Assembly (NCBI RefSeq): GCF_904849725.1
Contig: NC_058518.1
Location: forward strand, 415,779,081-415,843,080
DNA length: 64,000 bases
From: Hordeum vulgare subsp. vulgare
Taxonomy: Eukaryota; Streptophyta; Magnoliopsida; Poales; Poaceae
Reading direction: 5' to 3'
The position numbers and the translations under genes are program-made. Of the stretch, positions 1 to 11,500 are shown piece after piece. Positions within the stretch are counted from its first letter, which is position 1. Every line of letters begins with the position of its first letter. The notes below the pieces were generated by a model. It did not search any database. It was not told the DNA's origin and worked only from the letters and a program-made list of their open reading frames with translations.

Positions 1-599
1 GTGGGGCCAAACCTAATTGGGGAAGGAGGATTCCTCCTTCCAAGTTGTGTTGGAGGAGGACTCCTCCCTCTCCTCTTGCATCGGCCGAACCCTAGGGCCT
101 TGCCCTAGGGTGCCACCCCTCCCCTCCCTCCTATATATAGTGGAGGTGAGAGAGGTTTTTGCCACCTCAAGCCAATGCGCATCCCTCTCTCCCACCACCA
201 CTTCGTGACACCCCATAGCTAGTTCGGTACGGTACGACGAAGCCCTGTCGGAGTAGCTCCACCACCATTGCCACCACGCCGTCATGATGCCGGAGAATTC
301 AGCTACCTCTTTGTCTCTCTTGCTGAATCAAGAAGGCATAGATCGTCATCGAGTTGCACGTGTGCTGAACTTGGAGGTGACGTCCGTTCGGCGCTAGATC
401 GGGACGGAGTTCATGGGTTGACTTGCGTATTGGAACGCGGAGACGTTCAACTACATCAACCGCGTTTATTAATGCTTTCCGCTTAGCGATCTACAAGGGT
501 ATGTGGATCCGATCTCCCCTCTCGTAGATGATCATCACCATGGATATGTCTTTCGTGTGCATAGGATTTTTTTTGTTTCCCATGCAACGTTCCCCAACA
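1..599 (+). mobile_element. Angela/BARE-type LTR, 3' part (left edge truncated by window)
   Basis: This is the right-hand part of an LTR of the Triticeae Angela/WIS/BARE-1 Copia group. It shows the pyrimidine-rich core-promoter region with a TATA box at 132-139, then the typical last segment with a GTTTCCCATGCAACG stretch ending CCCCAACA at 599. The same ending occurs at 37459 and, with one change, at 63382 in element D. No primer binding site follows 599, so this is a 3' LTR or a solo LTR on the plus strand, with the rest outside the window. It interrupts degraded Gypsy sequence that resumes at 600. Confidence 0.9.
132..139 (+). promoter_or_regulatory. TATA box of Angela-type LTR
   Basis: TATATATA lies after a C/T-rich tract and about 460 bp before the LTR end. 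The same arrangement occurs near 36976 and at 56958-56965 in the two LTRs of element D. It would be the Pol II core promoter of the LTR. Confidence 0.7.
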
Positions 600-1523
600 T
601 TAGGCTACTTGCCGTCGAAGCCCACCCCTACGAAAGGGGAGGGCGACTCGCGATGGAAGCTTCAACACCTCGTGGGGATGACCTGTGAGGCCTTAAGGGC
701 TCACGGGGTCCGGTACTCCACGAGGCGTGCGTGACCCCGCCTCTTGCAGCTTGCCGGTCTCCTCAATGATGAACTCCTACGCCCAGGAGCCCCGCGCCAT
801 GCTTCCATCCCATGAGGGCGCAGGCCGAGGTGCGCTACTGCACAGTTCCCGAGCGGCCATACGTCATGCCGACCAAGCCAGGCAACTCCCATGTGGGAGC
901 CCCCGAGTCCAGCCTGATGAGGGCGTCGGGCTTAGCTTCCTATGCCAGAGGGAGGTGTGCACCGGCCGAAGACGCGGGGCGCGACGCCGACACTAGCCGA
1001 GGTACTCCCTGGCTCGTCGGCACAAATGCGGGCCTGGCACCGGGCAGCGCGCTCGCCTTTGGCAGACTCGCCTACCAGAGAATCCTCCGTGTTGTGGGTG
1101 TGCGCGTTGTGGTGGGCACAGAACATCCCGCCGACCCTTCTGGGAATGCCCCCGCGGGGGCCCGACGGCGGCCCAGAGCCGGCCATAATGACTAGGAGGA
1201 GCAAGAGCACAACGTCGGGCGTAACCTGCCTAGGCCCCCTTGAGGTGAGGCCCAAGCGAATCGGTGGTGATGGAGGCGGCTCGCCGGCCGAGCCCTCACT
1301 TCCGACACCGGGGGCATAGGGCACCAAGGCCCTCCTAGCAACAGTGACGAGATCGGCGATGTGGCCCGCCCAGGCGTTGTACCCTCCGTCCGTCGGTGCT
1401 GGCGAAGCAACTCACCCTCCATGAGCAGCGCGTCTTGCGCATTCAGATCTCCCACGTGAACGCAGACCGAGGCTGTCGCCGTGCGCGCGCGCGCGGGGGG
1501 GGGGGGGGGGTGGCGCGACAGGG
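600..1523 (-). mobile_element. Degraded Gypsy internal region (element B), distal part
   Basis: This GC-rich stretch lies between the Angela LTR end and the Sirevirus insertion, and it rejoins 15927 once the insertion and one CAGGG copy are removed. On the minus strand it holds only short broken frames, for example 1455-1192 and 1327-932, rich in Pro, Gly and Arg. By position behind the LTR and putative primer site at 16135 it should be leader and gag. I cannot recognise a gag domain, so this assignment rests on context. It contains a (GC)n run and a G16 homopolymer at 1483-1510. Confidence 0.5.
1519..1523. repeat. Target-site duplication CAGGG, left copy
   Basis: CAGGG directly precedes the first base of the Sirevirus LTR and is repeated at 15927-15931 directly after the other LTR. 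A 5-bp duplication is the length expected for Copia integrase. Confidence 0.95.
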
Positions 1524-2921
1524 TGAAAGTGCGTTATATCAACTAGAGGGGGGTGAATAGGAGATTTTTAGAATTTCATCAATGAGGAAATTCCTCACTG
1601 ATGACTAACTTACAGCGGAAACAGTAAAGGATCAGGAGTGCAAAGTTTCACTACAGTAGTTTTTCAGGATGAAGAATATGAAAACAGTTTGCACAGTATG
1701 CAGCTACGCAGAAAATAGATGAGGATTAACTTGAGTGAAGAATTTGGGGTTGAGGAATTTCAGAGAAAGTCTTCAGCAAATTCTTCAAACAGTGACAATG
1801 GAAATCATCAACACATAATCCGAGGAATATAAAGAGTTGAGGAAATAGAACCCGTTTCACAGTGAAGACAGTAGTTGATGACCTAGTTCCAACTGCTGTG
1901 ACAGTTGTACATCTGGTTTGGAGCGGCTTGGTATTGAAACCAAAAGACACACAGTCCCGGGACACACAGTCCCTACCGTATTCTCCTTGGGCTAAGAACA
2001 CACAGTCCTCACCCAACACTCGTGGTAAGTCTTGAGGGCAGACTTCCAAACCCTCACAAACTTGGTCACCTGGCGATCCACAATTGACTGCTGGATTGCT
2101 CTACACCATGACGCCTAACCGTGTGGAGGATGACAGTCCCCAAAGGTAAAAGGCTTCAGTCCCACACAGGAACAACTTCTTCAGTGATGCTCAATCACTT
2201 GGTTCTCGGTTTGTGGTCTGGTGTTTGGGGTATTTCCTCACTGATGAATTACTCTCGAAGACTCTGAGGAATTTGGGTTGCTCTTATGACAAGTGTCAGT
2301 TTCTAATAGAGCAGCCAACCAACTAATGGTTGTGGGGGCGGCTATTTATAGCCTGGGAGCATCCCGACATGATTTGACATTAATGCCCTTAAATAATATG
2401 ACCGTTGGTATGGATAAGACCAATGATGTGGCGTGGCTATCGAAACGGTCGGGACCCTCAACTGTGAGAGTCCTCATGTCACTCATATTCCTCACTTGAG
2501 GCTTTTGGTAGGATTAGGCTTGGGTTGAGCATCATGAGCAAATTCATTCCAATGTGTTACCTCGACCCCCTTTAATAGTACGGTGTTCCTATTACTCAAG
2601 TATGAAGAAAACAAAACAGAAAGAGTAAATCTTCATGCTTCAAAGTCTTCAGAATGATTTTCTTCAGGACACACCGAATTCCTCAATTTCAATATCTTCA
2701 CGAGGAATATCAATTTTATCGCAAATTCTTCGCGATTCAAATCTTCAGCTTCAGACCAATTTCTTCAACCGAAGATATATATTTTTAGGGGTCGATATTC
2801 ATTGAATATTTCAAATTCCTCAGCGACTTATAGATCCTGTGTACACTCAAGAACACATTAGATACTTAACCTATAAGTCATCAAACCACCAAAATCACTA
2901 GGGGCACTAGATGCACTTACA
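1524..2921 (-). repeat. 3' LTR of Sirevirus element
   Basis: The minus-strand sequence starts TGTAAGTGC at 2921, right after a polypurine tract, and ends CACTTTCA at 1524. It keeps the CCTATTCACCCCCC motif near its end that Sirevirus LTRs commonly show. About 35 bp at 1541-1580 differ strongly from the partner LTR, which has a short duplicated AGGAAATTCC motif there instead. Confidence 0.93.
2343..2350 (-). promoter_or_regulatory. TATA box in 3' LTR
   Basis: TATAAATA on the minus strand inside GGCTATAAATAGCC, matching the copy at 15347-15354 in the 5' LTR. Confidence 0.65.
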
Positions 2922-2936
2922 ATCTCCCCCTTTTTG
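2922..2936 (-). promoter_or_regulatory. 3' polypurine tract of Sirevirus element
   Basis: AAAAAGGGGGAGATT on the minus strand ends directly at the first base of the 3' LTR. This is where plus-strand DNA synthesis would be primed. Related GGGGGAG tracts lie upstream near 3031, 3108 and 3386. Confidence 0.88.
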
Positions 2937-3448
2937 GTGGTTGATGACAATTAGGTTAAGTCTTCAACAGGGATAAAAATATGAAGTGTAAATACTCATT
3001 TGAGGAATTTGAAATCAAGATTCAGAGAGACTCCCCCTGAAGATGTGCATATCTTGAGGATTTTGCTTTTCACACCAAATGCACATTGATGATTTATATC
3101 ATGGAGTTCTCCCCCTGAGTCTTGTAAATCATGCATACATACGACATATAGTATGAAGAAATTGAGGATGCATGATGACAAATGGTATCTGACGAATTCC
3201 AGCATGCGTGCATTAGAATTTTGAGGAATAAGCATGTGAAAAAAAACGTTCAAAAGCGTTAGAGTACCATCGGGCTTAAGTTACAACTCATTATATAAAA
3301 CACTTTAGAAGAGCCAAGAGTTTGTAACTTAAATATAGTTTATAAGCCCCCAAAATATCCCGCGTGAAGACTAACTCTCAAGTTTCTCCCCCTTTGTCAT
3401 CAAGTGACAAAAAAGGGACAAACTGAGGACTAACGCCTGTGAAGACTT
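2937..3448 (-). other. Non-coding 3' region of Sirevirus with repeated polypurine tracts
   Basis: This stretch between the extra frame and the 3' LTR has no convincing frame. It holds three more (A)GGGGGAG tracts on the minus strand (3031-3037, 3108-3115, 3384-3393). Two of the four tracts, this region's outermost one and the terminal one, sit beside a GATGACA motif. Repeated tracts before the 3' LTR are an established trait of Sireviruses. Confidence 0.7.
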
Positions 3449-6400
3449 TCAGTCCTTGGCAGTTGATGAAGACGCATGAGGTTTCTTGGGAGCAGTATTC
3501 CTCCTTGGACCGGTGGCAGTGTCTTGTTGTTCTTCATCAGATTCGGCAGTGCGGAATGAAGAAAACAAACTGTCCTCAAGGTCTGGAACTGGAATTGGCC
3601 TGAATTTCTTCTTTGGTGGCCACGACCAGTCAAAGTCTCGTGCAAACTCCAATTCTTCAAGTTCTGCTGGAGTCTTCAGATGAGCGAGTGTAGCCTAGGT
3701 GAGATCAAAAACCTCATGAAGATAATAATGGTTAAGCTTCACAGCATTCTGCGTTTCATTGAGGGTTTTCACAGTGGCGCCGAACTGGTGTTTGACCCAC
3801 TTGTGATTCCGATCCACCTTCTGGTGAAGACTGAGAAGAAGCTCTCTGCTATTCATCACCCGAGGAGCAACAGGACTTGGAGGGTGAGTCTCAGTGTCAT
3901 CCCATGAAGAATAAGCTTCCGTCTCTCTGAACTGGCCATCAAGGGGCCGACCGCATTCATCAATGACTGACTTGCCTTTTCCTTCAACAGGCTCTAAAAT
4001 CTTCTTGTTGACCCTTATAGGAGGCATATAACCAACATGGTTGTTGAAATCAGCGTGATAATTGATGTATGACCTTGTTCTGATGAATCTCATGATCCAT
4101 GGAGCATATATCTTGTGGTCAAAAGGACACATTCCATTGTCGGCCAAAGTCCTCAAGAAGAAATCATGAATGTTGATGGGAATACCATGTATGATGTTGA
4201 AGAGGATATTCTTCATGATGCCTACGACATCTTCTTCATCATCATGGCCCTTGATTGGCGCAAGGACACTGCAGAGGATTCTGTAAACCGTCCTGGGTTC
4301 ATATTTGAGCTCATGGATCAGGAAGGTTGTTCTTAGTGGTTGCCCCTTAGCCAAAGGCTTCATGAGGACATCCATCATCTTGTTAGGCAACTCACGTTCA
4401 TCATAAAGCTTCACTGCCTGCTCTGAAGGAATTGATACTGGTAGTTCACGCACTATCTCAATGACAGGAGCCTTATAGTGTGTGGTTTGCGTCATCCAGT
4501 CTAGCACCCATGTGTTGATGTCTGTTGGATCTCCTGATTTGTGAAGAGTTGCATAAAATTGAAGAATAAGCTCACTGTTCCAATCAAAGATATCCGAGCA
4601 CACTGGGAGGAGTCCAGCTTCAAAAAGGACGTTCAGGACTGGAGCAAGGCATGGTATTTCTTCAAGCTCAACGTGAGGAATATGCGTGTGCTGGAAAATC
4701 TTGTTTCTTCCACACAACACAGAGGCATAGTAATTGAGTTGTGTCCTTGTCCAAAACTTCAGATGCCTGATGCGAGGCTTTTCATAGGGATTTTCTCCGA
4801 TGAAGAACATGCGTTCTTCAAAGAAGGACTCCTTTTGAAACTTTGGCCACTTGGAGAACGACTGACGCTGCATTGGCTGAAGGTTTTGCTGTTGGACCTG
4901 AGGGGAGACAACTATTGCAGACTCTGGGTTGAGGACGACGAAGGCATTGTGGGTCTGGTGCATTTTCTTCAGCATGGTCCTCAGGGTGAGGAATTTCATC
5001 AGCTTGAGCTTCAGGCTGAGGAACATGCTCTGGTTGCGCTGCAGGCTGAGAATGTGGTCTGGTTGAGCTTCGGGCTGAGGAATGTTGTCAACTGGAGCAT
5101 CCTGTTGAGGGTTTTGCTCTGGAGGAGGAATAGGTTCATCTTGAGCCTTAGCTTGAGGGTTTTGCTTAGGAGGAGGAGGAGTTGGGTCAGCCTGATCCTC
5201 AGGTTGAGGATTTTGCTCAGAATTGTGACTTTCATCAGGCTGGGGATTTTTCACTTTGTTCTTCCTCAGCTTGCTTGGTGATGGAGCCAGATTCATCAGC
5301 TGGTGCAGCTGATCCTTGTGCAGTTTCTTCATGAGGAATGGAGGGCCGAGGACTGTCATCAATGCGAATTTCCTCATCAGTGTGTTCTTCAGTTTCGGCA
5401 TTCTTCATTTCCTCATCTGGCCCTTGCTCCTGGTCTTCGCTTGCGAAGGGAATCATCTCATAAGATGGAGCGTTGTTAAGAGGCACAGGATCCAGAGGAG
5501 CATTTTCTTCAAGTGCTTTGAGGCGCTTGGCCTCAGTGTGTTCTTCTGCTGATGAAGCTTTTCTCTTCTTGGCTTCTTTTTCAGCAGCCCTGGTCTTTTT
5601 CACGTCTGATGCAAACGGGGTCATTTTCTTCACCTTCGAAGCTTTTGGTGAAGGTGTTTTCTCAGCAGAGACATTTTCATCAGCTGGCTTTGAGGCACCA
5701 GCTGGAGTAGAGTCATCAGCTGGCTTTGAAGTATGAGCTGGAGCAGGGTCAGTCTCACCAGCTGCAGCAAAGTCATCAGCTGGATTTTCCATGGTGATTT
5801 CCTCAATTGCCGGTTCATCCACATGGCTTCCTTGAGGGATTTCCTCAGCATGAGAAGTTTCATCAGCTGGTTCTTCAATCAGAGGCTGAGGAGTTGGTAC
5901 TGGAGGGTCAGCCTTCTTGTTGTAGTTGTCAACAGCTTCAGTGGCAAGTTTGATGAAACTGCTTTTGAGACTTTGACGGTCAGAAAGCTTGGAGTACTTA
6001 TCTGTCAAAGTCTTCAACTCAGCCTGTGTTGACACAAGGGCATCAGGCGTCGGGTTGAGGAGATTCTGCCTGAGGAATTTCTCCTTTTTGAACTTGGCAA
6101 CCTTGGCCTGTTTGGCTTGTTGCTCCTTCCACTTGGCCTCGTTGATGAATGTGGCCACCATGTGGCTGATGCCTGGGGGAAGTTTCAAATCATCAAGTGG
6201 AGTGTTGGGGTCCTCATACCAGATGTTGATGTAGTCGAGGAGGACTTTTGGGTCCATGGCGAGAGGAATGGAGCTGCCAGAAGCTTGAGCTACCCTCTCT
6301 TGCTTGTTTCTGATGATGGACTGCAGAGTGTCATCATCAAATTCATCACTACCTTCTGATGCAGAAGGGACCTTGATGATTTTGCTTGGGCTTGGTCTTG

Positions 6401-7142
6401 TTCCTCTCCCATCAGTCACCTTAGTCTTCAGAGGAGTTGGTGAAGACTTTATCTCCGAGCTTGTTGCAGATGGGATTGAGGAGCTGGAGACAGCGGGAAG
6501 TGGCTTCACTATCGGCTTCTGTTCACGCTTTGAGGCCTGTGGTGGTGTTGAGGGTTTTGGTGCTGAGGCTGGAGCTGTTTTCTCTTGAGGCTTTGAAGCC
6601 TTTGGTTTTGGTGGCACGGACTTTAGTTGAGGAATTGCCGTACCAAAAGTCTCAGTAGCACAGAAAGTAGCGGCAGTTGAAGCAACAGCAGATTCTTCAT
6701 TGAACTTCCTCACAGCAGCCTCTGCCTGCTTCTTGAGCTTTGACAAGTGTTTTGCCTTTTCCTCAGGATAGTCATCAATTGTTTTGAGGCTTGAGGGGTC
6801 TGCTGCTTGATAATCCTCAAGTGGAGCCCGTTTTCGAGGAGGCTTCAGAGCGAATTTCTTCGCATATTTGGGAGTGACGAATCTGTACTCCTTCCACTCC
6901 TTAGCCCATCGGCGTTCTATCTTTTGAAGCCTGATTTTTCTCTTGGTCATAGTTTCATTTTCATCAGGAGTGCAGTAATCTAGGTATATATCCTCAGGGA
7001 TATCTGCGGCAGTGTTCTCCTCAAGTTTCTTGCCTCCCTTTTGCTTCGTTTCATCCTCCGTTTTCTTCAGCTGAGGATTTTGCTGATGAGATTGAACTCT
7101 TGAGGATTCTGATGAGACTTGCAGATTTTCTTCAAGAAACAC
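3449..7142 (-). pseudogene. Additional ORF of Sirevirus (after pol), broken
   Basis: This region read one long frame of about 1230 codons in the gag-pol direction. The first 635 residues (7142-5235) are charged and low in complexity, with a Lys/Arg/Glu-rich N-terminus and then acidic PADE-like repeats. An extra base in the T5 run at 5247-5251 shifts the frame into Pro-Gln-Pro-Glu repeats. A globular C-terminal domain follows (about 4900-3700) with conserved-looking Trp and Tyr residues, resembling the 'putative plant transposon protein' type found in grass retroelements. A TAG at 3695-3697 interrupts it and the frame ends at 3449. I see no signal peptide and no membrane segment, so an envelope role is not supported. 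Its function is unknown. A TATA box at 7809-7816 and an ATG-free leader upstream suggest it may have had its own transcript. Confidence 0.75.
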
Positions 7143-8572
7143 TGCAAATGAGTTAATTTGATGAGAACTGAGAGATTCATCAGCTCACATGTGTGTACCT
7201 GTGAACATAGTATAGTTGCGAGGAATTTGGAGAGGTCATATGCGTTCTCAGATTTGAAGAGATGAAATTTTTTGACAGTTGAGGAATTTGACCAGTGGTT
7301 GAGGAATTCGTCTAAGCATACTGTTCTTGGGTTCCAAAATTGTACAGATCCGAAAATTCGCACAACTGAGGAATCTCGTGAAAATCTTAGATGCTTAGTG
7401 AAGTTCATCAATAGTTTGGTGATAGGAAGTGTTTGAGGAAAAGAAACGGATAGATTCTTGAGGAAAAACAGGTTTCACATCTCAAAGGTAAAATAGTAGA
7501 TCAAACTTGCTGTAAAAATAGGGTTTTTATTTACCCTAGATTGCACGCACGAAGAACAGAGAAGTAGTAGCAGTAGATGCTCTTTCGGTGCGTGTCCAAT
7601 GCGCCCTAACTCGGCAGCAGAGGATGGCTACGGCGGCGGCGGGCGAAGATGGTCCGGCTCCGGCGTGGTTTCAGCGACGGAGAAGTCGAGGCAATCAAGC
7701 TCTTCTTCACCGGTGACGAGACTTCTAGCGGTGGCGCTAGGGCTTGGAGCTTTGCTGTAGCAGGAGGGCGATGGAATGAAGAAGATTTTACCGAGGGAGA
7801 TGGGGACTTATTTATAGCCAGGCGGTAACTGTTGGCGCGAGGAAATCGGACCAAATAGCCCCTGTCTCTACGTCTCCGCAGGACACATGTAGCTCATGAG
7901 AGAAGCGGTGGAGATCGCGGAGATCGTGGTTATCCGAACAAGGAAAGTGGGGTTCAGTTACTGTGCATTAAAAAAACATTTTTGAAGATTTGAGGATTTT
8001 GTAACAAAATCATCAGCTGACAAGGACGCAGTGAGGATTTCGAACAAAGTTTCAAGTAGAACGCATATGAAGAATTGAATAGACTGGGTGAGAATAGCAT
8101 AGAGGGAAAGTAGGGTCCGATCACATTCACTTAGATGAAATATCAAATTGAAGAAATAGCTATAAGTGAATGCTGTTGAGGACTTGAAATCATAGTCTAT
8201 CTAGGTAAACCAAAATCGTCAAGTGTTTTTTGAAGATTTGAATGACTTGAGGATTTTGTGATAAAGCGTCATGATGATGAATTTCAGTTTTGAAGAAAAT
8301 CGATGTTGAAGACAACATTTTGAAGAAAATCAAATTTTTAAGAAATGAAGCTTTGAAGAAATTCAACTTGAGGAATTTCAAGTTGGGTGGTGGCGTGACC
8401 CACCATATAAGAATGTTTATTACAGACGCCGCGTACAATTGTCGTAGGGCCCTGAGAATCAATTTCTTCACACTAAGAGTGATATTCTTCATTGGTTGAA
8501 GAAAATCGATTCATCGTGTGTTGCACATCTAAGTCATCAATTTTGCATAAGTGTTAGGATGTGTGCATGTTT
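7143..8572 (-). other. Spacer between pol and additional ORF, with gene-like leader
   Basis: No supported coding frame is present. Going in the element's direction it holds A/T-rich sequence with many TGAAGA and GAGGAATT words, then TATAAATA at 7816-7809. A GC-rich segment (about 7800-7600) without ATG on the minus strand follows, and then a possible 3' splice site (TTTTTACAG near 7510). An 82-codon minus frame at 7854-7606 begins upstream of the TATA box and is not counted as a gene. Confidence 0.6.
7809..7816 (-). promoter_or_regulatory. Candidate internal promoter (TATA box) upstream of additional ORF
   Basis: TATAAATA on the minus strand lies in the context GGCTATAAATAAG. That context is almost the same as in the LTR promoter (GGCTATAAATAGCC at 15347-15354). 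It is 667 bp upstream of the ATG at 7142. The following 250 bases are GC-rich and contain no ATG in the transcribed direction, as in many plant 5' leaders. Promoter activity is inferred. Confidence 0.45.
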
Positions 8573-11500
8573 TTACAAAACATTTGAAGATTCTAAGATA
8601 TTTAGCTCACACCGCAACTTGCAAAACCTTTTCTCATCCAAGGGCTTAGTGAAGATATCTGCCAGTTGATCATCAGTCTTCACATGGTCGATGAGGATAT
8701 TGCCCTTGAGGACATGGTCCCGAAGAAAATGATGACGAATCTGGATGTGCTTGGTCTTCGAGTGTTGTACTGGGTTGTATGCAATCTTGATTGCGCTCTC
8801 ATTGTCGCAGTAGAGAGGCACATTCTTCATGTTGATGTCGTAGTCCTTGAGGGTTTGCTTCATCCATAGCAATTGAGCACAACATGAACCAGCAGCAATG
8901 TACTCAGCTTCGGCAGTGGAGAGTGATACACAGTTCTGCTTCTTTGAGGACCAACAGACTAGTGATCTTCCGAGGAAATGGCATGTGCCAGATGTTGACT
9001 TGCGATCCACATGGTCACCAGCATAGTCAGAATCAGAATACCCTACAAGATGAATATTTGAGCCCTTGGGGTACCATAATCCTAGTGTTGGTGTGTGAGC
9101 TAAGTATCGAAGAATATGCTTCAGAGCCTTATGGTGTGATTCCTTCGGTTTTGCTTGAAAACGTGCACACATGCAAACACTAAGCATTATACCTGGCCTA
9201 GATGCACATAAATACAATAAAGAGCCAATCATAGAGCGATATACCTGTTGATCGAATTCTTTACCATTTTCGTCAGTGCAGAGGTGGCCGTTGGTAGGCA
9301 TTGGAGTCTTGGCACCTTTGCATTCATGCATGTCGAATTTCCTCAGAACATCCTTGAGGTAGTTCTCCTGTGATATGAAGATTACATTGCGTTGTTGACG
9401 AATTTGAAGGCCTAAGAAGAATTTCAGCTCCCCCATCATAGACATATGATATTCTTCACTCATCATGTAAGCAAATTCATCACTGTATCGTTTGTCAGTA
9501 CAACCAAATATAATGTCATCGACATATATCTGGCACACAAATAACTCATTATCATAGGATTTAGTGAAAAGAGTTGGATCGAGTGAACCAGGTTTGAAGC
9601 CTTTCTTCATGAGGAATTCCTTCAATGTATCATACCATGCCCGAGGGGCTTGCTTGAGACCATAGAGTGCCTTTTTGAGTCTGAAGACTTTGTCTGGATT
9701 CTTTGGATCCTCAAAACCTGGGGGCTGAGCAACATATACTTCTTCCTCAAGCTTACCATTGAGGAATGCACTTTTCACATCCATTTGATATAAGATGATG
9801 TTATGATGATTAGCATAAGCAAGTAGTATTCGAATAGCTTCAAGTCTAGCAACAGGTGCAAAAGTTTCATCGAAATCTATTCCTTCAACCTGTGTGTAGC
9901 CTTGGGCTACAAGTCGTGCCTTATTCCTCACCACTTGACCATCCTCATCTTGCTTGTTTCGGAAAATCCACTTGGTTCCGATGATATTGTGCTTGCGAGG
10001 ATCTGGTCGTTTGACGAGCTCCCATACGTCATTCAGCTTGAATTGAAGAAGTTCGTCTTGCATAGCTTGGATCCACTCCGGTTCCAGGAAAGCCTTAGCA
10101 ACTTTTGAAGGTTCAGTGATAGATACAAAGGAGAAATGCCCACAAAAGTTAACTAAGTGTGAAGATTTTGAGCAAGTGAGAGGACCTGGCGCGTTGATGT
10201 CATTGAGGATTTTGTCAAGTTCCACTTCATTTGCAATCCTCGGATGAGCTGGTTGAGGATTTCGTCTGGGCTGAGGAATTGGTTCTGGAGCAATTTCCTC
10301 AGGAGCATCTTCTTGATTTTCATCAGTGATGTGAATGATTTCTTCATCAATTTCCTCAGTGGGAACAATGTCTTCAGTAGCTTTGAGCTTTATTGCTTCC
10401 TCAGGAGACAGCTTATCTGGATCAGAAAGCAATTGCTCTCTTTGCGAGCCATTAGTTTCATCGTACCGCACATCTACAGTCTCAACAACCTTGTTGTGAT
10501 AGTTGTTGAAGACTCTGTAGCTGTGCGAGTCCTTTCCATAACCGAGCATAAAACCCTCATGTGCCTTAGGTGCAAACTTTGAGCTATGGTGAGGATCTCT
10601 AATCCAACATTTTGCAGCGAAGACTTTGAAATAACTTACATTGGGCTTCTTGTCAGTGAGGAGTTCATATGAGGTTTTCTTGAGGAATTTGTGAAGATAT
10701 ACCCTGTTGATGATATGGCATGCAGTGTTGATTGCTTCAGGCCAAAAGCGACGAGGAGTCTGATATTCTTCAAGCATGGTTCTTGCCATCTCTACCAGAG
10801 TCCTGTTCTTCCTTTCAACGACACCATTCTGTTGAGGAGTATAAGGAGCAGATAATTCGTGAGTGATACCAAGTTCATCAAGATAATTATCAAGACCGGT
10901 GTTTTTGAACTATGTTCCATTATCACTCCTGATATGTTTGATCTTGATGCCGAAGTTCGTCGAGGCCCTTGAAGAAAATCGTTTGAAGATTTCCTGCACT
11001 TCAGTTTTATATAAGATGATATGCACCCATGTATATCTGGAATAATCATCAACTATGACGAAACCATCTAAAGATGTTGCATTTGTTAGTGTGGCATAAT
11101 GAGTAGGTCCAAATAGATCCATGTGAAGCAATTCAAATGGACGAGTAGTGGTCATGATAGTCTTCGAGGGATGCTTGGATCTGGTCATTTTCCCAGATTC
11201 ACATGCACCGCAGAGATGATCCTTGAGGAATTTGACTGATTCGATGCCGATGACATGCTTCTTCTTCGCGAGCGTGTGCAAATTCCTCATGCCTGCATGA
11301 CCGAGCCTTCGATGCCACAACCACCCTTCTGAGGTTTTTGCTAGTAAGCAAGTGGCTGGTTGAGGACCTGTAGAGAAATCAACAATATACAAATCCCCTC
11401 TTCTGACACCTTCGAAGACTTTGGATCTGTCAGATTCCATGATGACTACACATCTATATCTACCAAAGATAACAATCATATCAAGATCACAAAGCATCAA

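Noticed and set aside
932..1455. gag gene of Gypsy element B
   Set aside because: Position fits, but frames are short and I recognise no Gag domain or zinc knuckle, so only a degraded internal region is claimed.
4541..5281. Plus-strand frame of 246 codons rich in Leu, Trp and Arg
   Set aside because: It lies antisense to the Pro/Gln/Glu-rich part of the extra Sirevirus frame. Repetitive codons keep the opposite strand open, and it has no domain.
3449..7142. Envelope gene (retrovirus-like) for the extra Sirevirus frame
   Set aside because: No signal peptide, transmembrane helix or cleavage site is visible. The sequence is charged and low in complexity followed by a soluble-looking domain.
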